A stretch of 64,000 bases of DNA from assembly GCA_964585545.1 (NCBI GenBank), contig CAZPDT010000017.1, positions 18,295-82,294 of the forward strand, given 5' to 3'. A program made the position numbers and the translations under genes. The stretch comes from Brumimicrobium sp964585545 (GTDB lineage Bacteria > Bacteroidota > Bacteroidia > Flavobacteriales_D > Crocinitomicaceae). Shown here in pieces: positions 1-8,672 of this stretch. The notes under the pieces were generated by a model. The model did not search any database. It worked only from the letters and a program-made list of their open reading frames with translations, and was not told the origin of the DNA. Positions within the stretch are counted from its first letter, which is position 1. The number at the start of each line of letters is the position of its first letter.

Positions 1-606
1 GCGAGAATGGAACGTTATCTTCAAAGTTGTGGAGACTATAATATTCAGGCTGTTAATACAACAACTCCGGCTAATTTTTACCATGTTTTACGTCGACAAA
101 TAAAGAGGAGTTTTAGAAAACCTTTGGTTATTTTCACACCTAAGTTATTGTTGCGTCACCCGAAAGCAGTTTCGACGATTGAGGATCTTGCAGAAGGAAG
201 CTTTCAGGAGGTTATTGACGATCCCCAAAACAAACACAAAACGGCAACGAATGTTGTAATGTGTTCAGGAAAAGTTTATTATGAATTGGTGGAGGAAGCA
301 GAAAAACGAGGAATAGATGATATGGCATTTATTCGTTTGGAGCAACTTTATCCGTTACCAGAAAAACAAATAGATGATGTATTGGCAAAATATAAAAATG
401 CAAAGAACATCATTTGGGCGCAGGAAGAGCCTAGAAATATGGGGGCATGGACTTTTATAGCAATGAATTTAAGACATATTGATTTAAAGTGTGTTGCTAA
501 AAACGCTTCTGCATCTCCTGCTGCTGGAGCAAAAGAAGTTTACCAAAGAAGAACCCAAAAATTATACGAGAACTTATTTGAATATGCAGCAGTAGTTACC
601 AAATAA
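1..606 (+). CDS. sucA: 2-oxoglutarate dehydrogenase E1 component, C-terminal part (5' end outside window)
   Basis: This is the last ~202 codons of the thiamine-diphosphate-dependent E1 subunit of the 2-oxoglutarate dehydrogenase complex, which decarboxylates 2-oxoglutarate in the TCA cycle. The frame is open from base 1: the two codons before the first ATG encode Ala-Arg, giving the family's SARxERxLQ-type motif, so the gene is cut by the window edge and does not start at base 7. Family features seen are the motif with RKPLVIFTPK (about residues 38-47), the WAQEEPRNMGAW segment and the C-terminal ASPAAGAKEVYQRR. sucB follows 23 bp downstream in the same direction, the usual operon order. Confidence 0.95.
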   Translation, partial: ARMERYLQSCGDYNIQAVNTTTPANFYHVLRRQIKRSFRKPLVIFTPKLLLRHPKAVSTIEDLAEGSFQEVIDDPQNKHKTATNVVMCSGKVYYELVEEAEKRGIDDMAFIRLEQLYPLPEKQIDDVLAKYKNAKNIIWAQEEPRNMGAWTFIAMNLRHIDLKCVAKNASASPAAGAKEVYQRRTQKLYENLFEYAAVVTK

Positions 607-629
607 ATAATATTAATTAAAGAGAACAG

Positions 630-1904
630 ATGTCAATTTTAGAAATGAAAGTACCAAGCCCAGGAGAATCAATTTCCGAAGTGGAGATTGCAGAGTGGCT
701 TGTCTCAGATGGAGATTATGTTGAAAAGGATCAAACGATTGCCGAGGTTGATTCCGATAAAGCAACTTTAGAATTACCTGCAGAAGCAGCAGGTACAATC
801 ACCTTGAAAGCCGAAGAAGGTGATGAGGTGGCTGTAGGCGCCGTTGTGTGTTTAATTGATACTTCTGCAACACCTCCCAAAAAGAAAGATGCTTCAAAGG
901 AGCAGAAAAAAGAAGCATCGCCAAAGGAAGAAAAGCAAGAAGATACTAAAGAAGCACCAAAAGAGCAGAAAAAAGAAGCGGCTCCCAAGAAGTCTGAAGA
1001 AACGTATGCATCAGGTACGGCTTCTCCGGCTGCGGCGAAGTTGATGAGAGAAAATGCTGTTTCTTCTCAGCAGATATCAGGGTCTGGAAAAGATGGTCGA
1101 ATTACAAAACAAGATGTTGTTCAGGCAATGGCAGCTGGATTTAATACCGATACTGCTGCAGGTTGGGGCGGAACACGGGATAAAACACCTAAAAAAATGT
1201 CCAAACTTCGTCGTAAAGTAGCAGAGCGTTTGGTCGGAGTGAAGAACCAAACAGCAATGCTTACCACGTTTAATGAGGCGGATATGAAACCCATTATGGA
1301 TTTGAGAAAAAAATACAAGAAAACTTTTTCAGAACATCATGATGTAAATCTTGGATTTATGTCTTTCTTTACCAAAGCGGTAACAGAAGCCTTAAATATT
1401 TTCCCCGCTGTAAATGCACAAATTGAAGGAACGGACATGATTATGCATGATTATGCAGATATTGGTATTGCAGTATCTTCTCCAAAAGGATTAATGGTGC
1501 CTGTTGTTCGAAATGCAGAGCAAATGTCATTGGCGGAAATTGAAAAAGAAATTAAACGCCTTGCTGTAAAGGCCAGAGATGGAAAAATCACACCAGATGA
1601 AATGGCAGGAGGGACTTTCACCATTACCAATGGCGGTGTTTTTGGCTCAATGATGTCTACTCCGATTATTAATCCACCGCAAGCAGCAATTCTTGGAATG
1701 CACAATATTATTGAACGTCCTGTTGCTGTGGATGGAAAAGTTGAAATTCGTCCAATGATGTATTTGGCGCTTTCCTACGACCATAGAATTATTGATGGTA
1801 AAGAATCGGTAAGTTTCTTGGTAAAAGTAAAAGAAATGTTAGAAAATCCTGAAAGGATGATTTTTGGAGGACAAGATCCTTACGAAGTGCTTTTGGGTTT
1901 ATAA
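630..1904 (+). CDS. sucB: Dihydrolipoyllysine succinyltransferase, E2 of 2-oxoglutarate dehydrogenase
   Basis: This is the core E2 subunit, which moves the succinyl group from E1 to CoA through a swinging lipoyl arm. Residues 1-77 form one lipoyl domain with the lipoylated lysine at K44 (motif DSDKA). Residues ~85-125 are a very Lys/Glu-rich flexible linker. Residues ~128-163 are the E1/E3-binding domain (ASPAAAKLMRE... GRITKQDV). Residues ~190-424 are the acyltransferase domain with catalytic H385 and D389 in SYDHRIIDG. Its 424 residues are normal for a single-lipoyl SucB. It forms an operon with sucA; no lpd (E3) gene lies in the window. A long reading frame on the opposite strand over the KE-rich linker is only a composition shadow. 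Confidence 0.97.
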   Translation: MSILEMKVPSPGESISEVEIAEWLVSDGDYVEKDQTIAEVDSDKATLELPAEAAGTITLKAEEGDEVAVGAVVCLIDTSATPPKKKDASKEQKKEASPKEEKQEDTKEAPKEQKKEAAPKKSEETYASGTASPAAAKLMRENAVSSQQISGSGKDGRITKQDVVQAMAAGFNTDTAAGWGGTRDKTPKKMSKLRRKVAERLVGVKNQTAMLTTFNEADMKPIMDLRKKYKKTFSEHHDVNLGFMSFFTKAVTEALNIFPAVNAQIEGTDMIMHDYADIGIAVSSPKGLMVPVVRNAEQMSLAEIEKEIKRLAVKARDGKITPDEMAGGTFTITNGGVFGSMMSTPIINPPQAAILGMHNIIERPVAVDGKVEIRPMMYLALSYDHRIIDGKESVSFLVKVKEMLENPERMIFGGQDPYEVLLGL

Positions 1905-2052
1905 AAATTAACTGATTGTCGTTGAAGATATAGTAACTCCTTTTTTGGGTGTAAACTGTCCTGAATTATGTTTTATAGGTAATGAAGGAGTATAAGAGGA
2001 ATTAGGAATTCAAAAAACCAATTTTAAAGAACAAAGTGAAAATTAAAATTAT

Positions 2053-2835
2053 ATGATGTACAATTTAAAAAGCATAAAAAAGATATTGTTCTTTGTTATT
2101 ATATCCCTCCTTTTTGGGTCTTGTCAATTTACAGAACGATTTTATTTAAATGAAGACGGCTCTGTGAGAACAGAAACTGAATTAAATCTATCCAGCTTTA
2201 TGCAGATGATGGCTTCTTCTATGGGCGATTCAACAAGCCAATCTGTAGAAGCTATTGACATTACCTTTGATGCAGATGTAAAAAATGTAGATTCTATTGT
2301 GCCTTCGAATAAACTAAAGAACAAAACGGATCAAGATTTTGAAGCATTTAGAAAGTACTTAGATAAAACAAAAATCCATATCAAATCCGATTCAGATTTA
2401 ATGGTTGTTAATTACATCACTGAAGCAAAGAATATTAAAGAACTGAATAAGTACAATAAGAAGCTGCACCAAGCCAAAATAGAAATTCTGGAGGCCGATA
2501 CAGGGAAAATAGAAAATAAAAAGAAAAGCAGCCTTCAACAGTTTTATTATGCCGAATACTCATATAAAGGGAATAAATTTAGAAGAAAACTTTTTAAAAA
2601 GAATCCTTTTACTGAAGCGCCTTCAAAAAACACACAGGACAATCAACTGGATGAAATGTCGAAAATGATAAAATACAATCTGGAATATCATTTCCCAAAA
2701 CCAATTGAAAAAACTTCATTGGAAAATGCGACCTTTTCTACCGATAGAAAAACGATGTACTATAGTTTCACTCTTGATAAAATTGACCAAGTAAGGGAAC
2801 AATTTGTTGATTTTACTGTCACTTTTAAAAAATAG
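2053..2835 (+). CDS. Putative lipoprotein of unknown function (260 aa)
   Basis: I do not recognise the family. The N-terminus is a clear lipoprotein signal: basic start, hydrophobic stretch ILFFVIISLL, then lipobox LFGSC with the lipidated cysteine at C24, so the protein should be membrane-anchored and face the periplasm or cell surface. The rest is hydrophilic, Lys-rich and mixed alpha/beta in character, with no transmembrane segment. Residues ~32-48 (FYLNEDGSVRTETELNL) look like the start of a beta-sheet domain in which polar residues alternate. Two adjacent ATG codons (2053 and 2056) could both serve as start. The gap of 148 bp from sucB suggests its own transcription unit. Nothing downstream clarifies its role. 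Confidence 0.8.
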   Translation: MMYNLKSIKKILFFVIISLLFGSCQFTERFYLNEDGSVRTETELNLSSFMQMMASSMGDSTSQSVEAIDITFDADVKNVDSIVPSNKLKNKTDQDFEAFRKYLDKTKIHIKSDSDLMVVNYITEAKNIKELNKYNKKLHQAKIEILEADTGKIENKKKSSLQQFYYAEYSYKGNKFRRKLFKKNPFTEAPSKNTQDNQLDEMSKMIKYNLEYHFPKPIEKTSLENATFSTDRKTMYYSFTLDKIDQVREQFVDFTVTFKK

Positions 2836-2928
2836 TGGTTAATTGGTTCGAGTTTATGTATGCTTCATTGCCATGCGCTTGTTGAAGTGTGGTCATTTCA
2901 TGAAGAGAATCCATATTGAGAAATTTAT

Positions 2929-2936
2929 TATCTTTG
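2929..2936 (+). promoter_or_regulatory. Possible -7 promoter box (TATCTTTG)
   Basis: A perfect match to the Bacteroidota -7 consensus TAnnTTTG lies 46 bases before the ATG of the peroxidase gene. I see no TTG at the right distance upstream, so only half of the promoter is supported. Confidence 0.4.
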
Positions 2937-2982
2937 TTTATAATAGACAAAGAAAATTTGAAAATCAATAAACATTAAAGAG

Positions 2983-4050
2983 ATGGTACAGCATAAAAAA
3001 GTAATATTGTTCCTATTAGGTTTTGTTGTCATAGTAGGATTGAGTTATAAATGTAGCGGTTCAGATAAAGATAAGAAAAATGTAAAAACAAGCGACAACC
3101 GAATTACACCTTATGATGCCGAGAAAGAGAAAGCATTAAAAGAAAAGGCAGACATCTATTTTTCATCTATTTCATCTCTTCCTAAGGAAGAAATAGCAGA
3201 GAATAAGATTGCTCTAGGGAAAAAGCTTTTTTTTGACAAACGACTTTCTAAAAACAACACAATTAGCTGCAATTCTTGTCATAATTTGGATACCTATGGA
3301 GTAGATAATTTATCGCTTTCTCCAGGAGATACTAAGGAATTAGGAGCGAGAAATTCCCCTACGGTTATTCATGCTCATCTCCACAGCATGCAGTTTTGGG
3401 ATGGAAGAGCAAAGGATGTTGAAGAGCAGGCAGGAGGTCCCTTATTAAATCTTGTTGAACACAGTATTCCATCAGAAGAATTCTTGGAAGAACGGTTAAG
3501 AGGTATTGATGAATACCAAAAATTGTTCAGTGATGTTTATTCCGATTCAACGCAACCCATTACTTTTGCAACTATTACAAATGCCATTGGTGCATTTGAA
3601 CGTCAATTAACTCCAGAAAGTCGGTTTGACCAATGGCTGGACGGCAAAAAGGATGCGATTACTGATGAAGAAAAGCATGGATTGGCTTTATTTATTGATA
3701 ATGGTTGTACAACTTGTCACAGTGGATCAGCACTTGGAGGAGCTATGCTTCAAAAATTTGGTGTATATGGAGATTATTGGGATTATACACGAAGTAAGAT
3801 TATCGATAGTGGATTGTATGCTTTAACAAAAGAAGAAAGTGACCTATATAAATTTAAAGCTCCTGGCTTGAGAAATGTTGAGAAAACGTATCCTTATTTC
3901 CATGATGGGTCTGTTGAGAAACTCGAAGATGCCGTTCGAATAATGGGGAAATTACAACTTGATAAAGAATTGAGTGAGGAAGATGTAGCCAGTATTACAG
4001 CTTTCTTAAAGACATTGACTGCGGAGGTGGATGAAAAGTATAAAGAGTAA
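2983..4050 (+). CDS. Di-haem cytochrome c peroxidase family lipoprotein (CcpA/MauG-like)
   Basis: This is a c-type di-haem peroxidase that would reduce hydrogen peroxide with electrons from small cytochromes outside the inner membrane. Two haem-attachment motifs are visible: CNSCH at residues 96-100 and CTTCH at 242-246, with the family spacing of ~146 residues. The motif following the first haem (NLDTYGVDNLSLSPG) and the ARNSPTV and FWDGRAKDVEEQA segments are typical of CcpA rather than of MauG amine-modifying enzymes. The protein starts with a hydrophobic stretch and a lipobox-like LSYKC (C24), so it is probably lipid-anchored instead of being soluble as in proteobacteria. Length (355 aa) is normal. 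It stands alone, with a gene remnant 59 bp downstream. Confidence 0.93.
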   Translation: MVQHKKVILFLLGFVVIVGLSYKCSGSDKDKKNVKTSDNRITPYDAEKEKALKEKADIYFSSISSLPKEEIAENKIALGKKLFFDKRLSKNNTISCNSCHNLDTYGVDNLSLSPGDTKELGARNSPTVIHAHLHSMQFWDGRAKDVEEQAGGPLLNLVEHSIPSEEFLEERLRGIDEYQKLFSDVYSDSTQPITFATITNAIGAFERQLTPESRFDQWLDGKKDAITDEEKHGLALFIDNGCTTCHSGSALGGAMLQKFGVYGDYWDYTRSKIIDSGLYALTKEESDLYKFKAPGLRNVEKTYPYFHDGSVEKLEDAVRIMGKLQLDKELSEEDVASITAFLKTLTAEVDEKYKE

Positions 4051-4109
4051 TTAATTGATAGTTTGATACTCTAAATTTTATTTTAATTTTTATACTTTTG
4101 TTCAACTAA

Positions 4110-4683
4110 TTGATAAATCTGTTGGCAAAAATAAATTCTATATCATATTTTAAATACTCTTTCTTATTTCTTTATATTATAGGTCTTACGCTTCTTTTTA
4201 GAATTATCGAAACGTGGGGGATTCTTTCATATTTTGCGGTAGATAATTATGCGAAAATATTTCTTCAAGAAGTATTTGGAGGGGCTGGAGATATTGGTAT
4301 TATTGTACTTTGCTTCAGTTTTATTTATTTGAACACATTTTTAGACTTCGATACAAGAATTTAGAACTTATCTATCTTGTTGTCTTTCTATTGTTTTTCG
4401 TTGTTCATGCTATTTTGCTCTGGTATTTTATTGCTGAATCAACGCCATTAGGAGAAGCTGTTTAAACACAGTTGGGATGAGGTTATATATACCATTCCAT
4501 CTGCAGACTATAAGATGAGCTATGTCGAGCCGTTATTATTTGGCGCGGTTGCTTTTTCCTTTGGTTGTTTACTGATGATGCATTAAAAGAGTTTTTCGCA
4601 GCATACACTACACGACTGGAGTACAACAATACGGTGTTTTTATAGATTCTATTCCTACTATTCATAAAAGATACAAAAAATAA
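4110..4683 (+). pseudogene. Degraded LTA-synthase/sulfatase-like membrane protein gene
   Basis: Fragments of one membrane protein are spread over several frames. From 4110 (a TTG, so the start is unsure) an 84-codon stretch encodes two hydrophobic helices (YSFLFLYIIGLTLLFRI, DIGIIVLCFSFIYL). From about 4340 the reading moves to another frame (NLELIYLVVFLLFFVVHAIL ... PLGEAV, stop at 4462-4464). After this stop a third stretch reads HSWDEVIYTIPSADYKMSYV. From 4565 to 4645 another frame gives FTDDALKEFFAAYTT...NNTVF, which resembles the TDxALxxFFxxx...NTxF region of LTA-synthase-type sulfatases. The last piece, ending at 4683, reads FIDSIPTIHKRYKK. The catalytic middle of the enzyme is missing. 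The family assignment is from remembered motif similarity, not a search; the frame breaks are visible directly. Confidence 0.55.
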
Positions 4684-4770
4684 GAATTTACAAAGTGGAG
4701 GTGTAAATTTTTAGAAATCCACTTTACTTTACCTCTATTATTAACTACAGTTCGACAGGCTCACTACATT

Positions 4771-4792
4771 GCGTTGTTGAGCTTGCAAACTC
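4771..4792 (-). repeat. Intergenic repeat family, partial copy A
   Basis: On the minus strand this reads GAGTTTGCAAGCTC followed by AACAACGC, close to the palindromic core GAGCTTGCGAGCTC-AACGC seen in the copies at 18465, 18957 and 46381. It lies between the gene remnant and the T9SS cargo gene. The rest of the 4684-4891 gap shows nothing clear. Confidence 0.5.
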
Positions 4793-4891
4793 ATTTCGTA
4801 GTGTTCAATTAAAATTTTTTGTCATGCTAATTAATAAAGTATGCCAACGAAATCATAGAAAAATTCGTTACTAATAAAAAATAAGCAAACT

Positions 4892-5632
4892 ATGAGATTT
4901 TTAAAGTTTATTGTTGTTTTCATTCTATTTTCATCTACAGTATTTTCTCAAAAAAATATCGATTTAAAATTATTAAATGTTTATGAGGATTCCACCCATT
5001 TAATTTCAGATACTATATATAATCCTCTTGGGTTTGCTATTCCTTACGTTTACTATATAAAATTCACAAATCAGGATTCAACTTCAATTGCTGAAAATGA
5101 CACCCTACTGTTACATTATTATGTAAATGGTCAAAAACAAATTTTTGATAATCAGGTATATCCTCCCACCGATTCGTTTCCATATACTGGGATAGATTTA
5201 CAACCCAACGATACGATGTTGCTTCGAGTATATGTTTTTAATAATTACAGAAAATATATTGAAAACAATAGCGAAATTATTGAGGAATGTTTTGAACTTG
5301 TTCCATCATCGGTAAGTCTTTATTTAAATGAACTTACTCCAAGTGATAACATTATGTGTTATGATAGATGTGTGTATTTAGAAGGATTGTCAACAGAAAG
5401 TGAAAAAACAATAGAACCGTTACTAATCTCTCCAAATCCTACCTCAGGATATATTTACTTTAATTCTCCTGTAACGCAATTTCAGATCTATAGTTCTTCT
5501 GGGCAAAACGTGAGGGATTATACGCAAGTTAATAGCCTTAAAATTGATGTCAGCCGATTGGAAAAGGGAGTGTATTTTATTTTAGGAAAATTAAACGGTC
5601 TTGATTTTACACGTAAAATTATTCTTAAATAA
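4892..5632 (+). CDS. T9SS type A sorting-domain protein (246 aa, secreted)
   Basis: This is a small extracellular or surface protein exported first by Sec and then by the type IX secretion system. A Sec signal peptide is plain (residues 1-19, hydrophobic VVFILFSSTVFS before Q). The C-terminal ~70 residues are a type A sorting domain: the opening ISPNPTSGYIYF, the middle FQIYSSSGQNV and the end SRLEKGVYFILGKLNG...KIILK are the usual blocks. The middle region (20-170) is beta-rich with no family that I recognise; six cysteines or fewer are present and it may hold a disulfide (CFELV...CYDRCVYL). There is no operon partner. The function is unknown beyond the secretion route. Confidence 0.85.
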   Translation: MRFLKFIVVFILFSSTVFSQKNIDLKLLNVYEDSTHLISDTIYNPLGFAIPYVYYIKFTNQDSTSIAENDTLLLHYYVNGQKQIFDNQVYPPTDSFPYTGIDLQPNDTMLLRVYVFNNYRKYIENNSEIIEECFELVPSSVSLYLNELTPSDNIMCYDRCVYLEGLSTESEKTIEPLLISPNPTSGYIYFNSPVTQFQIYSSSGQNVRDYTQVNSLKIDVSRLEKGVYFILGKLNGLDFTRKIILK

Positions 5633-5676
5633 AATAGCAGAACATTCCATTATCTGTTTAAAACAAGTAAGGCATT

Positions 5677-5783
5677 GTGAGCCGAACTAGCGAGCTTACT
5701 TCGACAAACTCTGCACATCGCATGAATACCTTTTACTACTTTAAAGAATGAATTTTAAAGAATGATTAATAAAGCGGGTTAAA
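5677..5783 (+). repeat. Intergenic repeat family, copy B
   Basis: Between two convergent genes this segment carries, in order, GAGCCGAACTAGCGAGCTTA, CATGAATACCTT, TTTAAAGAATGAAT and GCGGGTTAAA. The same modules in the same order occur at 53018-53140. The closing GGGTTA contains the complement of the stop codon of the minus-strand gene at 5779, so the repeat supplies that gene's stop. Confidence 0.6.
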
Positions 5784-8280
5784 AATTAAACTTCATACTC
5801 CGTTCGTCCAGGATGGCAAAACTAATTTTAAAGGAAGTATGTACTTTACTCAGGTGATTTCCTTCTGAAAAGGCAGCATAAGCTCCAATTCTTAACCTTC
5901 GTTTTGCAAATTTAAAGATGCGCTCCAAGCCCACAAAAAGCTCATAATGGATCCATTCGTGTTCAGGCACCCATAAATAACCACCGCCAACGACTGTCGA
6001 TATCCTGGTTTTCTTCATAAAAGGAATTTTATTCATAATGGCACCGTTAAAATGATGAATATAATGGGATTCAAAGTACCAATTCATTGTGGGTAGTGTG
6101 GAGTCTAAATCTTGATAGGAGAACAATGGATTTGAGAATAAAATGGGATCTGACCTTCGATGGTATTTATAATCTACAGGTCTTAAAATATTGGTATTCA
6201 CAAATTTTCCTGTTGTTATGCGGTATTTTGATGTTCCAATAGTGCCAATTTTAAACGTTTGTCGTAGCCCAAACCGGAGGTAATCAAAATCTACCTCACT
6301 GGCCAATAATTTTGGAATGCCTTTTTCATAATAAACAAAAAGAGTGGGCCATTTTGATCCTAAAACTACCTTTCTGTTGGGTTCTCTCATATATTTTTGA
6401 AACGGAGTAAAACGCAATGTTAAATCGGCAATTATAGCATTGTAAGCCTTAAAGTCTGGTGGCTCTGTATTGTTTAACGCTTCGTCAAACCAACGAATAA
6501 ATCGAGTGTCTTCAGGAATTGGACGCCGGTTGGTATATGTTAAATTACTTCGTAAGTACAAGCCATTGAGTATTTCAAAATCATGGAACAATGTCCCTGA
6601 GGTTTTTTCGATAAAGTTATCACGGAGAAATACTTGAGTTAATGCATCATAAGATCGAATTAAATCATAATCATGGGTAAATGAAGCACCAACTATAGAC
6701 TGCCGGAAAGGGTTATACAAATACTGAAGATTGGTTGATCCTTTTATATCGGCATTCAGTATACCTATGTCTACGCGTGCATAAGCATCTATTGTATGTT
6801 CATTGTCCCATTTTTTAAAAATTTCAAAGTCAGGGCCGACACGTGGTCCAGCAATGTATAATGGACGAATCATTGCAGCAATTGAGCTGAGCGTCCACTG
6901 GGTCTTTTTTAAACGATTCCTATGGTCAATTCCGAACCAAAGTACCTTCCAAAAGGTAACTTTATTAAAAACAGAATCAATAGAATCAAGATAACTTTCT
7001 TTTGTAAATAGATTTTCAATACTGTCTCTTTGTTGAATAAACTCTTGTTCTTCAATAGTTAATGGAGTAATTCTTTTATTGTCCCAATACAGCGAGTCCC
7101 TTTCATAGGCTTTTTCTGTTGTTACGGCCAATTCATTGCTGAACATCTTTCTGGTCAGGTTGGGTTTAAAGTTAAAATTACGGTAGTTGACTGTAGTTTG
7201 TCCTTTATATTGTACTTTTCTATATGAAACATCATAATTCATGGTTTGGTTTTTTAGAACACAAATTGTATCACCTATAACATCAAAATCTTGGGTGATA
7301 GAAAAGGCGTCAAAAACGTACAGGTTTCCACTGTTGATGGTGAAGTTGAGTTTTTTTACAAACCAAGTGCTGTCTTCTATCCAAATGTATCCTTCAAGTG
7401 TTGATGTGGCAATCTTCCTTGGCGTAATTTTAATTTTATACAGGTTGGGCTGATTCTTCTTTTCTAATTTTTCAACCAATTGATATTTATAGGAAAGGAT
7501 TCCGGCAGTTGATATGGGAGACTGGATAGGGTTTTTACTCAAATCATTAAGATAGAGAATATTTTGAAAGAAATTAAAGTTAGATTTGGCTGTGGTCGTA
7601 AAATACAGATATCTATCGTTCCCTCTTTTTTTGTAGCCTGTTCTTATTTCTTTAATATGCTTGGGGGGCAAGTAGTTTCGGCTAAGTTCTACTTCTACCA
7701 TGTTTATTCCATCAATTGCATCGAGTTGTTTCCTTTTCAGCTCATCAATATCATCATATCGAGCATCACCTTTCTCCTTCTCCTTTTTAGATGTTTTTTC
7801 TCCTCCTTTTTCGGTTTTACTTTTTTCATTCTTGGCTTTTATGTATACATTACAGGAATAGGGATATTGGTTGAAATCAATTTGATCTTTTATGGCTATG
7901 GTATTAACGACAATATCCCGACCCACATTTCTACGTTTCACCGAGTAATCAACTGCATCAAGGTCTTTAACTTTAATGGGAAATAATTGGATATTGATTT
8001 CTTGTGTTTTTTCCTTGACAACCAAATAATACTCCCGCTGTTGATATCCACTTGCCGAAAACACCATTTGATACCCTCCTGCTTGGAGTCGAAGCACAAA
8101 ACTGCCTTCAATATCTGCTCTTGTACGCAAGTCAGGATGGTTTTTAACATAAACGTCAGCAAAGGGAATGCCCATATTGCTTTCGTCTATGATTTTACCC
8201 TTTACTATATATTGCGCTGAAGCTGTGCTGCCTAGAGAGAGACAAATGCTAAGAATCAGATAAAAACGTAAATTCAGCAT
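5779..8280 (-). CDS. DUF5686 outer-membrane protein with carboxypeptidase-regulatory-like domain (833 aa)
   Basis: This is a large Bacteroidota outer-membrane protein of unknown biochemical role. A signal peptide (residues 1-22, ending SAQ) is followed by a carboxypeptidase-D regulatory-like beta-sandwich (~25-100: VKGKIIDESNMGIPFADVYV ... GSFVLRLQAG), a fold also found at the N-terminus of SusC/TonB receptors. Then comes the DUF5686 region with a long charged insertion (~150-175, KEKEKG-rich) and an array of amphipathic strands to the C-terminus, probably a beta-barrel ending in MKFNF, whose final aromatic residue is typical of barrel proteins. There is no TonB box or plug domain, so it is not a transporter of that class. 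It lies 158 bp after the lptC operon and has a possible promoter of its own. Confidence 0.85.
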   Translation of the reverse strand: MLNLRFYLILSICLSLGSTASAQYIVKGKIIDESNMGIPFADVYVKNHPDLRTRADIEGSFVLRLQAGGYQMVFSASGYQQREYYLVVKEKTQEINIQLFPIKVKDLDAVDYSVKRRNVGRDIVVNTIAIKDQIDFNQYPYSCNVYIKAKNEKSKTEKGGEKTSKKEKEKGDARYDDIDELKRKQLDAIDGINMVEVELSRNYLPPKHIKEIRTGYKKRGNDRYLYFTTTAKSNFNFFQNILYLNDLSKNPIQSPISTAGILSYKYQLVEKLEKKNQPNLYKIKITPRKIATSTLEGYIWIEDSTWFVKKLNFTINSGNLYVFDAFSITQDFDVIGDTICVLKNQTMNYDVSYRKVQYKGQTTVNYRNFNFKPNLTRKMFSNELAVTTEKAYERDSLYWDNKRITPLTIEEQEFIQQRDSIENLFTKESYLDSIDSVFNKVTFWKVLWFGIDHRNRLKKTQWTLSSIAAMIRPLYIAGPRVGPDFEIFKKWDNEHTIDAYARVDIGILNADIKGSTNLQYLYNPFRQSIVGASFTHDYDLIRSYDALTQVFLRDNFIEKTSGTLFHDFEILNGLYLRSNLTYTNRRPIPEDTRFIRWFDEALNNTEPPDFKAYNAIIADLTLRFTPFQKYMREPNRKVVLGSKWPTLFVYYEKGIPKLLASEVDFDYLRFGLRQTFKIGTIGTSKYRITTGKFVNTNILRPVDYKYHRRSDPILFSNPLFSYQDLDSTLPTMNWYFESHYIHHFNGAIMNKIPFMKKTRISTVVGGGYLWVPEHEWIHYELFVGLERIFKFAKRRLRIGAYAAFSEGNHLSKVHTSFKISFAILDERSMKFNF

Positions 8281-8332
8281 GAATTAAATAATTACAAAAA
8301 TCCAACATAAAGGGATCTCTTATAATTCCATA

Positions 8333-8340
8333 CAAATATA
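8333..8340 (-). promoter_or_regulatory. Possible -7 box for the DUF5686 gene
   Basis: The minus strand reads TATATTTG 52 bases before the ATG at 8280, matching TAnnTTTG. No good -33 TTG is seen at the standard distance. Confidence 0.35.
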
Positions 8341-8438
8341 ATCTGAAATATCGGAAAGCTGAGAGTCTGATAAGAAAACCTTATTTTCAAGACTCGTAAA
8401 GACAGGAAACAGAATATTCTCAAGCGATTCAACAGGAA

Positions 8439-8669
8439 TTAAAAGCCCCTTTTTTGATCTTTGTTTTTTTTCATGGTCTCGTTGTGCTTTGCCATTCTCT
8501 TCATCATGTACCAACGAATAAAATACACAAAGAATGCGAGTAAAGCAAAGATATAATAGAAAGCCCACCGATTAAAACCCTCAACAAATCCTTTATAGGT
8601 TACAATAATAGTGACCAATACACCTACAACCAACCAGAAAATTTGCATTATTTTATTGTACGTTTTCAT
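8439..8669 (-). CDS. Small two-helix membrane protein (76 aa)
   Basis: I do not recognise a named family. Two hydrophobic helices are evident (about residues 7-26, IMQIFWLVVGVLVTIIVTY, and 36-53, FYYIFALLAFFVYFIRWY), joined by a short polar loop and followed by a strongly basic tail (MKRMAKHNETMKKNKDQKR). It starts three bases after the lptC stop on the same strand, so it is most likely translated as the last gene of the coaX-lptC operon, and small inner-membrane proteins at this place are common in Bacteroidota. A competing reading in another frame (8320-8568) has no such features. An envelope-linked role is inferred only from the operon. Confidence 0.75.
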   Translation of the reverse strand: MKTYNKIMQIFWLVVGVLVTIIVTYKGFVEGFNRWAFYYIFALLAFFVYFIRWYMMKRMAKHNETMKKNKDQKRGF

Positions 8670-8672
8670 TGT

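Noticed and set aside
731..988. Minus-strand frame opposite the sucB linker
   Set aside because: Shadow of the KE-rich linker codons.
8320..8568. 82-residue reading frame on the minus strand overlapping the small membrane protein
   Set aside because: It runs in another frame of a region better explained by the two-helix protein three bases after lptC, and it has no signal or family pattern.
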